Positions 1 to 7,778 of a stretch of 33,215 nucleotides of DNA are shown piece by piece; the stretch's first letter is position 1; each line of letters begins with the position of its first letter. A model generated the notes under the pieces. The model was given only the letters and a program-made list of their open reading frames with translations, searched no databases and was not told where the DNA came from. Location of the stretch: assembly GCA_002305685.1 (NCBI GenBank), contig DBQB01000050.1:1-33215 (forward strand), read 5' to 3'. Origin of the DNA: Ruminococcaceae bacterium UBA1405 (lineage in GTDB: Bacteria; Bacillota; Clostridia; Oscillospirales; Ruminococcaceae). A program made the position numbers and the translations under genes.

Positions 1-23
1 TTCAAGTCCCGTCACTCGCACCA
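1..23 (+). tRNA. 3' end of a tRNA gene, truncated by the window start
   Basis: The first bases read as a T-loop (TTCAAGT), the 3' side of the T-stem, a seven-base 3' acceptor strand (CACTCGC), discriminator A and an encoded CCA at 21-23. The 5' part lies outside the window, so the anticodon cannot be read. The acceptor implies a 5' strand of GCGAGTG. The T-arm resembles the tRNA-Leu at 17069, so leucine is possible but unproven. Confidence 0.85.
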
Positions 24-24
24 A

Positions 25-56
25 AACCATCCAGAATTGACTGGATGGTTTTTTTG
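25..56 (+). terminator. Rho-independent terminator of the tRNA
   Basis: A perfect 10-bp stem (AACCATCCAG at 25-34 with CTGGATGGTT at 41-50) closes a six-base loop and is followed by a T-rich run. It starts two bases after the tRNA CCA end. Confidence 0.9.
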
Positions 57-445
57 TTTTTTCGTCATGTTTTTGGCTTAACTAAGCCGTTTTACAAGGG
101 ATCTGCAAAAATAACTTTTGCGAAACAAAGATCATAAAAAAGGACTATAAAATACACAGTACCTACAATCAGTGCCAACCGGCTGCCGCAATCCATATTC
201 AATTTCCGCGCACCTATATGGCGCAACGATAATCCAAAGTCTCTCTATCATATCTTAGATCACATGGATATGAATCGCTAAACGATCAGAGGCACCGTCA
301 ATCTCAGCTAAATGTTTGATCTCCTGCCCAACATCGCTTGTTGGGTACAATAGCTGATAGATACCATTGGGTTATGTATCTTCGCCGTTTGTTTTGTATC
401 TGTTTTTCTTTTTTCATACCAACCGCCGTCTTTACCGATATCTGT
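57..445. other. Intergenic stretch without a supported gene
   Basis: About 390 bp between the tRNA terminator and the acetyltransferase promoter. Reading both strands gives only short frames without ribosome-binding sites. One 39-codon open stretch on the minus strand (255-371) lacks a start codon. No repeat, hairpin or known RNA element was recognised. Confidence 0.6.
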
Positions 446-475
446 TTGACAGTCCTTTTTTCCCCATGCTACAAT
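446..475 (+). promoter_or_regulatory. Sigma-A promoter of the GNAT gene
   Basis: A perfect -35 TTGACA (446-451) and a -10 TACAAT (470-475) are separated by 18 bp. The start point would fall near 482, leaving a leader of only about 16 nt that consists mostly of the ribosome-binding site. Confidence 0.7.
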
Positions 476-497
476 GTTGAAAAAAGGAGGGACCTGC

Positions 498-1073
498 ATG
501 ATTTTACAAACTCCTCGTTTGGAACTTCGAAAGCTGACCGCCGATGATTATCACGATTTGGCGGAAATACTTCAGGATCCGGAAACTATGTACGCCTATG
601 AAGGCGCCTTCAGCGACCAGGAGGTACAGGACTGGCTGGACCGGCAATTGGAACGGTACCATCGGGACGGCATAGGGCTCTGGGCGGCTGTTCTTAGAAA
701 TACCAATATCATGGTGGGACAGGTAGGTCTTACCTATCAGCCGGTGCCTTTTTCTGACGGTCATACTGAAAACTGGGTGGAAATCGGTTATCTGCTGAAA
801 AGAAAATACTGGCACCAGGGATATGCCACCGAAGCGGCGCTGGGCTGTCAAAAATATGCCTTTGAGATACTGCACTGTGACTGTGTTTGCAGCATCATCC
901 GAGATACCAACATTTCCTCCCAACGAGTGGCGCAGCGAGGCGGCATGACGGTGGTGCATCGTTTTGTCAAACATTATCGGGGTGTGATCATGCCACATCT
1001 GGTTTACCGCATCACCAAGGAAGAGTATCAAGCACAGAATTGCTCCGGGCAAAATCCTGTCAAATCTCTCTGA
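498..1073 (+). CDS. GNAT family N-acetyltransferase (RimJ/RimL-like)
   Basis: A 191-residue protein of the GNAT superfamily, which moves an acetyl group from acetyl-CoA to an amine. The N-terminus (TPRLELRKLTADD) is typical of the RimJ/RimL-type Acetyltransf_3 group that modifies protein N-termini or small amines. The acetyl-CoA pyrophosphate-binding motif A is visible as HQGYATEA (about residues 106-113), and a beta-strand plus NISSQRVAQRGGM follows, matching the family's N-x-x-S-x-R-V-x-x-x-x-G pattern. The ATG at 498 is chosen because AAAGGAGGG lies just upstream; an in-frame ATG at 474 overlaps the -10 box and is impossible. The gene is monocistronic with its own promoter. The substrate cannot be told from sequence. 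Confidence 0.9.
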   Translation: MILQTPRLELRKLTADDYHDLAEILQDPETMYAYEGAFSDQEVQDWLDRQLERYHRDGIGLWAAVLRNTNIMVGQVGLTYQPVPFSDGHTENWVEIGYLLKRKYWHQGYATEAALGCQKYAFEILHCDCVCSIIRDTNISSQRVAQRGGMTVVHRFVKHYRGVIMPHLVYRITKEEYQAQNCSGQNPVKSL

Positions 1074-1120
1074 AACCGATAGATTTTTCCTCGGACGGCA
1101 TGATACAACGCGGCTTTTGT

Positions 1121-1150
1121 ATGGCAACTCTAAGCTATCTGTGCTATACT
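1121..1150 (+). promoter_or_regulatory. Candidate promoter of the Crp/Fnr regulator gene
   Basis: A -10 TATACT at 1145-1150 is preceded at 18 bp by a weak -35 (ATGGCA, 4 of 6 matches). It sits about 60 bp before the start codon of the regulator. Confidence 0.35.
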
Positions 1151-1210
1151 GAGCTCAGCTAGGATCTTACGCCTCAGCATATTTTGCCACAACGGAAAGA
1201 GGATAGAACC

Positions 1211-1867
1211 ATGAACTTCTCCGATTGCTTCCCGATATACGATAAGCTCACTTCCCAGCAGCAACAGCTGCTTTCTCAGGCTGTAGTGCTCCGCAGCGTG
1301 AAAAAGGACACCTTACTGCGCGGCAGCGGCTCAGACTGTCTGGGACTGCTGGTCATTCGCAGCGGACAGCTTCGAGCTTACATTACCTCAGACCAAGGAC
1401 GGGAAGTCACCATCTACCGCCTGTTCCCACAGGACATCTGCCTGATGTCTGCATCTTGCATCCTCCACGATCTACAGTTTGAGATCTCGATTGCTGCGGA
1501 GAAAGATACCCAGTTTTGGATCATTCCCCCCAACATTTATCAGAACCTGATGGAAAACTGTACAACCGTAGCCAACTATACCAACCAGATCATGGCAACA
1601 CGGCTCACCGATGTGATGTGGCTGATTGAACAGGTGATGTGGAAACGTTTTGACCATCGTCTGGCACACTTTCTTTTGGAGGAAAGTGCGCTGGAATCGT
1701 CCCTGGAACTGCATCTAACCCATGAAAAGATCGCCTCTCATACCGGCACCGCTCGGGAAGTGGTGACACGAATGCTCAAGCATTTTCAGTCGGAAGGGGC
1801 TGTAAAACTGACCCGTGGTACCATCACGCTGCTGGATCTTCAGAAGTTACGCGCACTGAGCCAATGA
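1211..1867 (+). CDS. Crp/Fnr family transcriptional regulator
   Basis: A 218-residue regulator. Residues about 15-115 form a cNMP-binding-type beta roll (LLVIRSGQLRAYITSDQGRE, then the IYRLFPQDICLMSASCIL segment). A long dimerisation helix follows, then a C-terminal winged helix-turn-helix at about 168-205 (LTHEKIASHTGTAREVVTRM). Cysteines at 6, 43, 77 and 83 could sense redox state or hold a cofactor, but no classical Fnr iron-sulfur spacing is evident. The ATG at 1211 follows GGAAAGAGG; an earlier in-frame ATG at 1184 has no ribosome-binding site. It is convergent with thioredoxin, so a role in oxygen or redox response is a reasonable inference, not shown. Confidence 0.88.
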   Translation: MNFSDCFPIYDKLTSQQQQLLSQAVVLRSVKKDTLLRGSGSDCLGLLVIRSGQLRAYITSDQGREVTIYRLFPQDICLMSASCILHDLQFEISIAAEKDTQFWIIPPNIYQNLMENCTTVANYTNQIMATRLTDVMWLIEQVMWKRFDHRLAHFLLEESALESSLELHLTHEKIASHTGTAREVVTRMLKHFQSEGAVKLTRGTITLLDLQKLRALSQ

Positions 1868-1914
1868 AGAAATCGTTCTGCCCAAACCTACATTCCCAAA
1901 TTCAACACAAAACC

Positions 1915-1960
1915 AAACAGCGTATTTCCTGTCATATTTTGTACAGGAAATACGCTGTTT
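1915..1960. terminator. Bidirectional terminator between the Crp/Fnr and thioredoxin genes
   Basis: A perfect 18-bp stem (1915-1932 with 1943-1960) closes a 10-base loop, with A-rich sequence on one side and T-rich on the other. It separates two convergent genes and can serve both. Confidence 0.9.
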
Positions 1961-2013
1961 CACTTTTGTCGCCGGAGAACCGCCGCCCTCTGATCACACA
2001 CCTTTGAAAATTT

Positions 2014-2316
2014 TTACAGCATTGCGAGAATCTGCTGCTTGGGACGTGCTCCCACTGCCTGATTAACCACCTTGCCATTTTTCAGCACAAACAGGGAAGG
2101 AATGCTCATCACGCCAAACTGTGCCGCCAGTTCCGGCTGCTCATCCACATTTACCTTTCCCACCATGATCTCGGGATGCTCCGCTGCGATCTCTTCCACA
2201 ATAGGGCTCACCATCCGGCAGGGTCCACACCAGCTGGCCCAGAAATCCAGCAGGACCGGTTTTTGGCTTTCCAGGACTTCCTTAAAGTTTTGCTTGGTCA
2301 CATTGATTGCAGACAT
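2014..2316 (-). CDS. trxA: Thioredoxin
   Basis: A 100-residue thioredoxin, a cytosolic dithiol-disulfide reductase. The active site WCGPC is present with redox cysteines at 30 and 33. The buried Asp (DFWASWCGPC), the cis-proline segment (SIPSLFVLKNG) and the C-terminal helix are all intact. Length is normal for a slightly short clostridial TrxA. The start codon is preceded by AAGGAGGA at good spacing. The gene stands alone; no thioredoxin reductase is adjacent. It converges on the Crp/Fnr gene at 1211 and shares its terminator. Confidence 0.95.
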   Translation of the reverse strand: MSAINVTKQNFKEVLESQKPVLLDFWASWCGPCRMVSPIVEEIAAEHPEIMVGKVNVDEQPELAAQFGVMSIPSLFVLKNGKVVNQAVGARPKQQILAML

Positions 2317-2380
2317 ATCGTTGTCCTCCTTATCTTCGGTATCTATCGTTTGATGTTGTTGTGTGATATCTTATGGCATT

Positions 2381-2389
2381 ATTCTAGCA
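2381..2389 (-). promoter_or_regulatory. Candidate extended -10 promoter of trxA
   Basis: On the minus strand TGC is followed by TAGAAT, an extended -10 element about 65 bp before the thioredoxin start. No convincing -35 is seen at 16-18 bp. Confidence 0.35.
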
Positions 2390-2472
2390 GAAAAGAACCG
2401 GCAGTTCTGTGACAAAATCACCGATTATGAAATTTTAATTGGAACGTAAATATCTGATCTGCGTTTCCGCAC

Positions 2473-3864
2473 TCACGCTTTTCCCAACACCGTAAAGGCA
2501 TCGGTCAGCTGCTGTTGGGATGGCTCAGATTCCATACGCAGAATCACCGTCCTGTCCTCCCAACAAACCGCATAGCGATATCCTTCCGGCTTCTCCCCGT
2601 CATAGAGTCGGTATAAGGAAGGCAGCTCCCATTGGGGAAGAGAATATGGCTCCCACCGCTGGCTTTCCGGAGCATATTCTCCCAGATCCAGCGCTTTCTC
2701 CCGGCAAAACTGCCGCAATAGGGGCAAACTGGTCTCTGAAATGCAGTAATACATCTCCGACAGCTTCCGGCCTTGCGAATCCATCCCCTGCTGAAGCCCC
2801 CAGGCAACCCGAAACAGCACAGAAGTCTTTTCCTCCGACACACGGGAATAATAAGCATCCGGAGTATCCTGCAAATCTTCCAATCGCAAAAGTACAGGAT
2901 CATCATAAATTGGATACTCTACGATCCCACCATCCGGCTGCACTACGGAAAGCACCTGCGGGTCATCGGAGCTCAGCTGCTGCAGCATCATGCTTCCTCC
3001 GAAAATGCTGATACCGATTCCGGCCAAAAAGGCTGCCGCCAGGGTAAAGACCTGGTTGATCTCCTTGGGCGCCTTCAGGCGTTTGAGCAGTCCCTGCACA
3101 GAAAACAGAACCGTCAAAATTCCCGCAGACAAGGCAATCCCATAGAGGACCAAAAAACTTTTTTGCTGTACCGCCATATCCCAGATCCAAAAAGGTACGA
3201 TGACCAGCACCAACGCAAGCACCCCTTTTCCGATCTTACACATATAGCTCCTGCTTTTTGCGAGCTGTCCTGTCGCCTCAATGCTTTTTTGGGAGGCAAC
3301 ATACCAGCGCAGATAGCCGCCCAGATTCAAAAGCTGCAACAGCAGCATGATAAACCAAAGCAGCAGAACAAACAAAACCGTATCTTCACTCAGCGTTTCC
3401 AGCGGCTTTTCCACCACCCTGCTTCCCTGTATGATCAACTGGAACACCGAGAGAAACAGCAGCAGAAAGGAACTGGGAAGAAAATTTTTCTTCATTGCGG
3501 CATGAATGGCACGCAGTTCTCGTCCTGCATCGGTTTGAAGCGGCAACGGATTTTCCCGATGGGTATATAAAATCTGCATCTGTGCCCACTGGGCAGCCAG
3601 CTGCCACCCTTCCTGTGCGCAAAGATCCAAAAACAACTGCTGGTTTTCGGTGGGACCGGGATCAAAGTCCGACGCTTCCGGAAAATAGGTTACCGCAAAG
3701 GATACCTTTTGCGGCGTACTGCGGCGGTAGCGCCAGAAAAACGGGGTGATGCTCTCCAGCATCCATCCCCTGCTTGCCATCCGCTGTAGGTGCTCTTGAA
3801 TCCCAGCATAATCATAAAAAACGAAATTTTCCAGCCGGTATTTTCTTCGGCTTTTTTCTGTCAT
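2473..3864 (-). CDS. DUF2812 domain membrane protein
   Basis: A 463-residue protein. The N-terminal third (about 1-120; YRLENFVFYDYAGIQEHLQRMASRGWMLESI, split here by its natural helix) is the DUF2812 domain, seen in Firmicutes next to PadR regulators. Hydrophobic segments around residues 130-150, 165-190, 210-235, 240-260 and 275-295 indicate several membrane helices. They are followed by an extracytoplasmic-looking C-terminal region of about 160 residues. The start at 3864 is chosen because GGAGG precedes it and its ATGA overlaps the stop of the PadR gene; the frame stays open upstream to 4131 but that part is antisense-like shadow of the PadR gene. Function is unknown. Family members are usually PadR-controlled, and the coupling here supports joint regulation. 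Confidence 0.88.
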   Translation of the reverse strand: MTEKSRRKYRLENFVFYDYAGIQEHLQRMASRGWMLESITPFFWRYRRSTPQKVSFAVTYFPEASDFDPGPTENQQLFLDLCAQEGWQLAAQWAQMQILYTHRENPLPLQTDAGRELRAIHAAMKKNFLPSSFLLLFLSVFQLIIQGSRVVEKPLETLSEDTVLFVLLLWFIMLLLQLLNLGGYLRWYVASQKSIEATGQLAKSRSYMCKIGKGVLALVLVIVPFWIWDMAVQQKSFLVLYGIALSAGILTVLFSVQGLLKRLKAPKEINQVFTLAAAFLAGIGISIFGGSMMLQQLSSDDPQVLSVVQPDGGIVEYPIYDDPVLLRLEDLQDTPDAYYSRVSEEKTSVLFRVAWGLQQGMDSQGRKLSEMYYCISETSLPLLRQFCREKALDLGEYAPESQRWEPYSLPQWELPSLYRLYDGEKPEGYRYAVCWEDRTVILRMESEPSQQQLTDAFTVLGKA

Positions 3865-4184
3865 AGATCCTCCACACCTTTCTGAAACCGTCGGTAGTCC
3901 TCGGTGAGGGTTTTCAGCCTTTGGTACTCCCCTTCCAGCACGGCAGCACCCTTCTCGGTCAGCAGATAACAGCGCCGCCGTCCCTGAACTTGGGTTTGGC
4001 GGATGATCCCCGCCTGCAAAAAATCGTCCAACAGATGGTACAGCGTCCCGGGTCCCACGTTCACCCGTCCATCGGTCAGTGTACGAATTTTTTGCATGAT
4101 ATCCATTCCATAACATTCCACCTGCAGACAAAGCAGAATGTAAAACATCTGCTCGGTGAGCGCTTCAAACTTTTCCCGCGGCAT
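3861..4184 (-). CDS. PadR family transcriptional repressor
   Basis: A 107-residue PadR-type winged-helix regulator. Residues about 8-80 carry the fold (LTEQMFYILLCLQVECYGMDIM, then GRVNVGPGTLYHLLDDFLQAGII, then GRRRCYLLTEKGAAVL). The GTLYHLL recognition-helix region and the YLLTEKG wing are characteristic. A short C-terminal helix would dimerise the protein. The gene starts with a purine-rich GGGGGAGGG site and overlaps the DUF2812 gene by four bases. A perfect inverted repeat lies over its promoter, so autorepression released by a ligand is likely, as in LmrR/PadR systems. Confidence 0.92.
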   Translation of the reverse strand: MPREKFEALTEQMFYILLCLQVECYGMDIMQKIRTLTDGRVNVGPGTLYHLLDDFLQAGIIRQTQVQGRRRCYLLTEKGAAVLEGEYQRLKTLTEDYRRFQKGVEDL

Positions 4185-4200
4185 GATCCCTCCCCCTTGT

Positions 4201-4233
4201 GGATAATATTATCGATGTTCGATAATATTATCC
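4201..4233. promoter_or_regulatory. Palindromic operator of the PadR gene
   Basis: Two 15-base arms (4201-4215 and 4219-4233) form a perfect inverted repeat around three central bases. Each arm contains the self-complementary 12-mer GATAATATTATC (4202-4213 and 4221-4232). The element covers part of the -10 box and the expected start point, the right place for steric repression by the PadR protein. Confidence 0.8.
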
Positions 4234-4258
4234 TACCACTCCTTTTTTCCTTTGTCAA
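4230..4258 (-). promoter_or_regulatory. Promoter of the padR-DUF2812 operon
   Basis: On the minus strand a perfect -35 TTGACA (4253-4258) is spaced 17 bp from a -10 TAGGAT (4230-4235). The -10 overlaps the outer end of the operator palindrome. Confidence 0.7.
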
Positions 4259-4334
4259 CAACCATTGAAACGATTCAACCGGTTATCTGTCCGGATTCAG
4301 TTATTAGATATAAAGTTAAATATCTAAATAATAA

Positions 4335-4376
4335 GGCAAAAAGACAGGCACGATATCTTTGGAGACATCGTGCCTG
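4335..4376 (-). terminator. Terminator of the glycoside hydrolase gene
   Basis: A 14-bp stem with one A-C mismatch (4345-4358 with 4363-4376) is followed on the minus strand by a TCTTTTTG run. It lies just after the stop codon at 4393. Confidence 0.8.
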
Positions 4377-4392
4377 CAAACAAATTTAAAAT

Positions 4393-6461
4393 TTAGGCAA
4401 ACCAGAACGGACGGATATTCTCAAATTCTACCGTCCAGTTCCCGTCGTCGGGGAAGCCGGGGGTATTGCGGTCGCACCCTTTATAGCCGGCGGCCATCAT
4501 GGCTACCGCCAACAGAAGGCTGCCGTTTCCGGGCAGATACAGCGGCAGATCCTTGCGGGTCATCTGTCGGTTGTTGCCGCTGAGCACATAGCAGTTTTTC
4601 TCGGTCTCCTTGAGCAGGATATCCACCGCCACGTCGGGACGGCCAAGAAGGGTGGCGGTCATTGCAATGACGCCGAAATCCCAACCCCACATGGTGGGGA
4701 ACTGCCATTCGTTGAGCACCCGGGTAAGGGTATTGTCCATGACCTCGGGCTGAATGCGGGAGCCCGGAATCAGGCCGTAGGCGCATAGCATGGAAGGATG
4801 GTCGGCGTTCACCTTCTCAAAGGTCTCAGGACAATTTTCCTGCGCCATATAGGTGTTGTTGACAATGGTGGGAACGGCCAGCTTTTCCATCACATCCAGC
4901 CATTTTTTTCGGGGGCAAGGCCCATTCTCTCCCACCACTGGCAGGCGATCTTCAGTCCAAAGACCCAGTATTCCAGTTCATAGGTGGGATTCATACACTT
5001 ATCCGGCTCATGACGTTCCTGCGCCGGAATGCAAGGCGGGCCCAGCACATACCGGCCGCTCTGATCGTCCCAAACCGCAAAATCCGCCATAAACTCCGCC
5101 GTCTCAAACATCACGTCGGCATACTTTTTCAGGGTAGCCTGATCAGGATGATCCTGATAACAGCTTTCCAGATACCAGATGATATGAGGCTGCTGCCAAA
5201 TCAGCAGCGGAGCAATGGGAGAGGGACTGTCAATGCCGTCTGCCGCCACCATCTTGGGCCAGCGGGCACCGCGGTATCCCTGGCTCTCAGCCAGCGCCTT
5301 GGCGTCGGGCAGATGATCGATATACCACTGCATACTCCGCTCCAGCAGCGCAGTCCGGTTCCAGAAATGGAAATGGGCGCTGTGCCAGAAATGCATCTCC
5401 AGATGGAATTTGCCGTACCAGCTGTTGCAGCTCAGTCCGGTCTCCTGAGGAGGCACCGAACCGGCGCACTGCACAGCGGTGAGATACTGGGAAAGGATGA
5501 TGCGACGCTCCAGTTCCCGGCCACGGGGATCGCGGCTGTCCCGCAGACGGACGACGCCGCCTTCCTCCCAATAATTGTTCCAATAAGCCTCACATTCTTT
5601 AAACACCCGGGAAGTGGGAATGTTGGAGCGCTTCTCCCGGTTGGAAAACTCGATACAGGTTTTGATGGTATTGCCGGTTTTGGCGTTGATTACCACCAGA
5701 TGACGGCCACGCTTCTCGGTTTCATTGTCGGAGGTCTCCCGTATCGTGACATAATATTCATCCTGATCCAACGTGCGCTTCATCTGTACAATTCCGTCGT
5801 CAGAAAAAACCACATCGGTGGAATGGGCATCCTTATTATCCCAATCGGAAGCAGTTTTATCGGGGCTTCCGTAGGGGAAGGTAATCTCAATCTGCATCTG
5901 ATGGGTGGTGATCAGTTCGGAATGCACCTCCACCGCGATCATATCCCGGGTGGGATGTACACAGGTACGCACCGCACAGGGAACGCCTTCTACCTTAAAA
6001 CGGCTGTACAGCACCCCATCGTACAGATCCAGCTCCTGATAAATATTGGTGATATCTTCCTTTTTAACCGGGCTGCCATCCCGTTTTTTGATACCAAAGC
6101 CCACACGGCCCAGGTTCAGACGATGGGGGTTCTGGCGCAGCCAATCGTATACCTGCTCATTGCCGGGCATCTTCTTTTTGGCATAACCTACCTGACGGCC
6201 ATAGGTATCATACATGGTCAGCTGCAGGTCGTCCCGGGTATAGCTGTAACGTTCCTGAGACACCGGCGTGGTATGCCAGCCCCATTGGGACATGGTACAC
6301 AGGGGGAGATTGTCCCGATAGTCCTCATAAAAGGTTTGCAGACCGGTTACATCCGCACTGAAAGCGAATTCACCGTTTCCCAAGATCATGGGAGAGTCAT
6401 AATCAAATCCGAACAGTTCCGGGTTATGTCCCTGAACCAATTCTTTACGATCGATTGCCAT
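4393..6461 (-). pseudogene. Six-hairpin glycoside hydrolase, frameshifted at an A7 tract
   Basis: Two overlapping frames encode one protein of about 689 residues. The first (6461 down to the stop at 4890) gives 523 residues from the GGAGG-preceded ATG at 6461; the second continues from about 4909 to 4393. They join at seven A residues on the coding strand (4903-4909): one extra A would restore GLAPEKKWLDVMEK. An N-terminal beta domain (MILGNGEFAFSADV near residue 25) and an alpha/alpha barrel (QGYRGARWPKM, LIWQQPHIIWYLESCY, GPPCIPAQE, NPTYELEYW) resemble GH65/GH95-type enzymes. The Glu in NPTYELEYW is a plausible acid, by analogy only. No signal peptide is seen, so it would be cytoplasmic. 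Substrate unknown. The break may be real, a sequencing error, or rescued by slippage. Confidence 0.75.
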
Positions 6462-6525
6462 AAAAAGAACCTCCATTCCTGTGATTGGTTCCAAATTTTA
6501 ACAGCGGTTTTTGCCGCTTTGGTAT

Positions 6526-6554
6526 ATTGTAACGCATTTTCTTGCATAAGTCTA
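6526..6554 (-). promoter_or_regulatory. Candidate promoter of the frameshifted glycoside hydrolase
   Basis: On the minus strand -35 TAGACT (6549-6554) and -10 TACAAT (6526-6531) are separated by 17 bp, about 65 bp before the start codon. Confidence 0.5.
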
Positions 6555-6715
6555 CCGGTCATTCTGTTAAGAATTTCTCCCAATTTCTTTTTGAATTTGG
6601 GTGCAAAGCCAAACCCATAAAGAGCATACCACGCAAAAATCATTTTATCCTTTGTTGGAGAAATTGTCCGCAGAATGACCCTCCCCATTTTGGGTGCCAG
6701 TAAAAATACCCGTTG

Positions 6716-6743
6716 GCAATAGGACAGCCTGTTGTCCGATTGC
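6716..6743. promoter_or_regulatory. Inverted repeat, candidate WYL regulator operator
   Basis: Two 11-base arms (GCAATAGGACA at 6716-6726 and TGTCCGATTGC at 6733-6743) pair at 10 of 11 positions around six bases. The repeat covers the -35 region of the promoter whose -10 is at 6749, a typical site for autoregulation. Confidence 0.5.
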
Positions 6744-6745
6744 TG

Positions 6746-6754
6746 TGGTATAAT
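6746..6754 (+). promoter_or_regulatory. Extended -10 promoter of the WYL regulator gene
   Basis: TGG followed by a perfect TATAAT (6749-6754). The -35 position is poor, so the extended -10 and perhaps an activator must compensate. Confidence 0.55.
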
Positions 6755-6866
6755 AAATGCAAATGATACAGAACCCACCACAAAAAGATACCAGCTGCCA
6801 GAGGGAAACCAGCGCACCTTGCATCATCTACTCTGTTTTTCACAAAAACCCAAAGGAGGCCTTGCC

Positions 6867-7778
6867 GTGAAAATAGATCGCCTCATCGGCATCCTTTCGA
6901 TTTTGCTCCAAAAAGAAAGCGTCACTGCGGCGGAACTGGCGCAACGCTTTGAGGTATCCCGCCGCACCATCCAACGGGATATCGAATCCATATGCCGGGC
7001 AGGGATTCCGTTATCTACCGCACGGGGAACCGGGGGCGGTATCTCCATTATGGAAGGATACCGGGTGGACCGCACCGTCCTTACCAGCGCAGAGATGAAG
7101 GATATTCTTGCCGGATTGCAGAGCCTGGACAGCGTCAGCGGCACAAACCAGGTGGCGCAGTTGATGGAAAAGCTTTCCCCGGGATCCTCTACTTTGGTAC
7201 CAGGCGAACAGAATATACTGATCGATCTTTCCTCCTGGTATCATCGCTCCCTTGCACCAAAAATCACACAAATACGCACAGCCATACAGCAGAAGCAAAC
7301 CCTCACCTTTTTATACCATTCCCCCAAAGGCGAGAGCAGCAGGAGCATCGAACCATATTACCTGATTTTTCACTGGTCCAGCTGGTATGTATGGGGATGG
7401 TGTCAAAGCCGGGAAGATTACCGGCTTTTTAAGCTCAACCGGATGGATCATTTGGCCACCGGAGAACCGTTTACGCCCCGCGCCGCCGTCTTGCCGGATC
7501 TCAGCAATGAGAGGATCTTTCCAGGAGGCATCCAGGTGAAAGCCTTGTTTGACCCGGATACCAAGTGGAGACTGGTGGAGGATTTTGGACCAGACTGTTT
7601 TGAGGAGCAGCCGGACGGCAAACTGCTTTTCCAGGCAAACTACACCCATACGGAAAATCTATTGAGCTGGCTTTTCACCTTTCGCGAAAAGGTTGTGCTG
7701 CTGGAACCGCAATCGCTGCGCCAAACGATAAAGGCCTCTCTGAAAAAGATGTTAAAACAATACGAGGAGGAAAGCTAA
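6867..7778 (+). CDS. WYL domain transcriptional regulator (YafY-type)
   Basis: A 303-residue regulator. Residues about 1-60 form a winged helix-turn-helix (VTAAELAQRFEVSRRTIQRD). A linker follows, then the WYL ligand-binding domain from about 135 to 225 (IEPYYLIFHWSSWYVWGWC, with WYV in place of the eponymous WYL, and RLFKLNRM). A C-terminal WCX-type segment ends the protein. WYL domains bind small ligands or nucleic acid and switch the attached DNA-binding domain. The GTG start at 6867 is chosen because AAAGGAGG precedes it; an upstream in-frame ATG at 6732 lies inside the promoter. The stop overlaps the next start (TAATG), so it is coupled to the YjbR/DUF3795 gene. An inverted repeat at its promoter suggests autoregulation. 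Confidence 0.92.
   Translation: MKIDRLIGILSILLQKESVTAAELAQRFEVSRRTIQRDIESICRAGIPLSTARGTGGGISIMEGYRVDRTVLTSAEMKDILAGLQSLDSVSGTNQVAQLMEKLSPGSSTLVPGEQNILIDLSSWYHRSLAPKITQIRTAIQQKQTLTFLYHSPKGESSRSIEPYYLIFHWSSWYVWGWCQSREDYRLFKLNRMDHLATGEPFTPRAAVLPDLSNERIFPGGIQVKALFDPDTKWRLVEDFGPDCFEEQPDGKLLFQANYTHTENLLSWLFTFREKVVLLEPQSLRQTIKASLKKMLKQYEEES

Larger units (their letters stand above)
6462..6866. other. Divergent intergenic region between glycoside hydrolase and WYL regulator
   Basis: About 405 bp. It holds the hydrolase promoter (6526-6554), the inverted repeat and extended -10 of the regulator gene (6716-6754), and a roughly 110-nt leader for the regulator. Nothing else was recognised; open frames here are short and lack ribosome-binding sites. 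Confidence 0.6.

Noticed and set aside
255..371. A 39-codon open stretch on the minus strand that reads like protein
   Set aside because: It lacks a start codon and ribosome-binding site and is too short to exceed chance; no family recognised.
3865..4131. Longer start for the DUF2812 protein
   Set aside because: This part overlaps the PadR gene in another frame, is unlike DUF2812, and the ATG at 3864 has GGAGG and an ATGA overlap.
5010..6620. A 536-codon open frame on the + strand opposite the glycoside hydrolase
   Set aside because: It is the exact antisense of the hydrolase, has no ribosome-binding site and no recognisable domain; the minus-strand frame has clear enzyme motifs.
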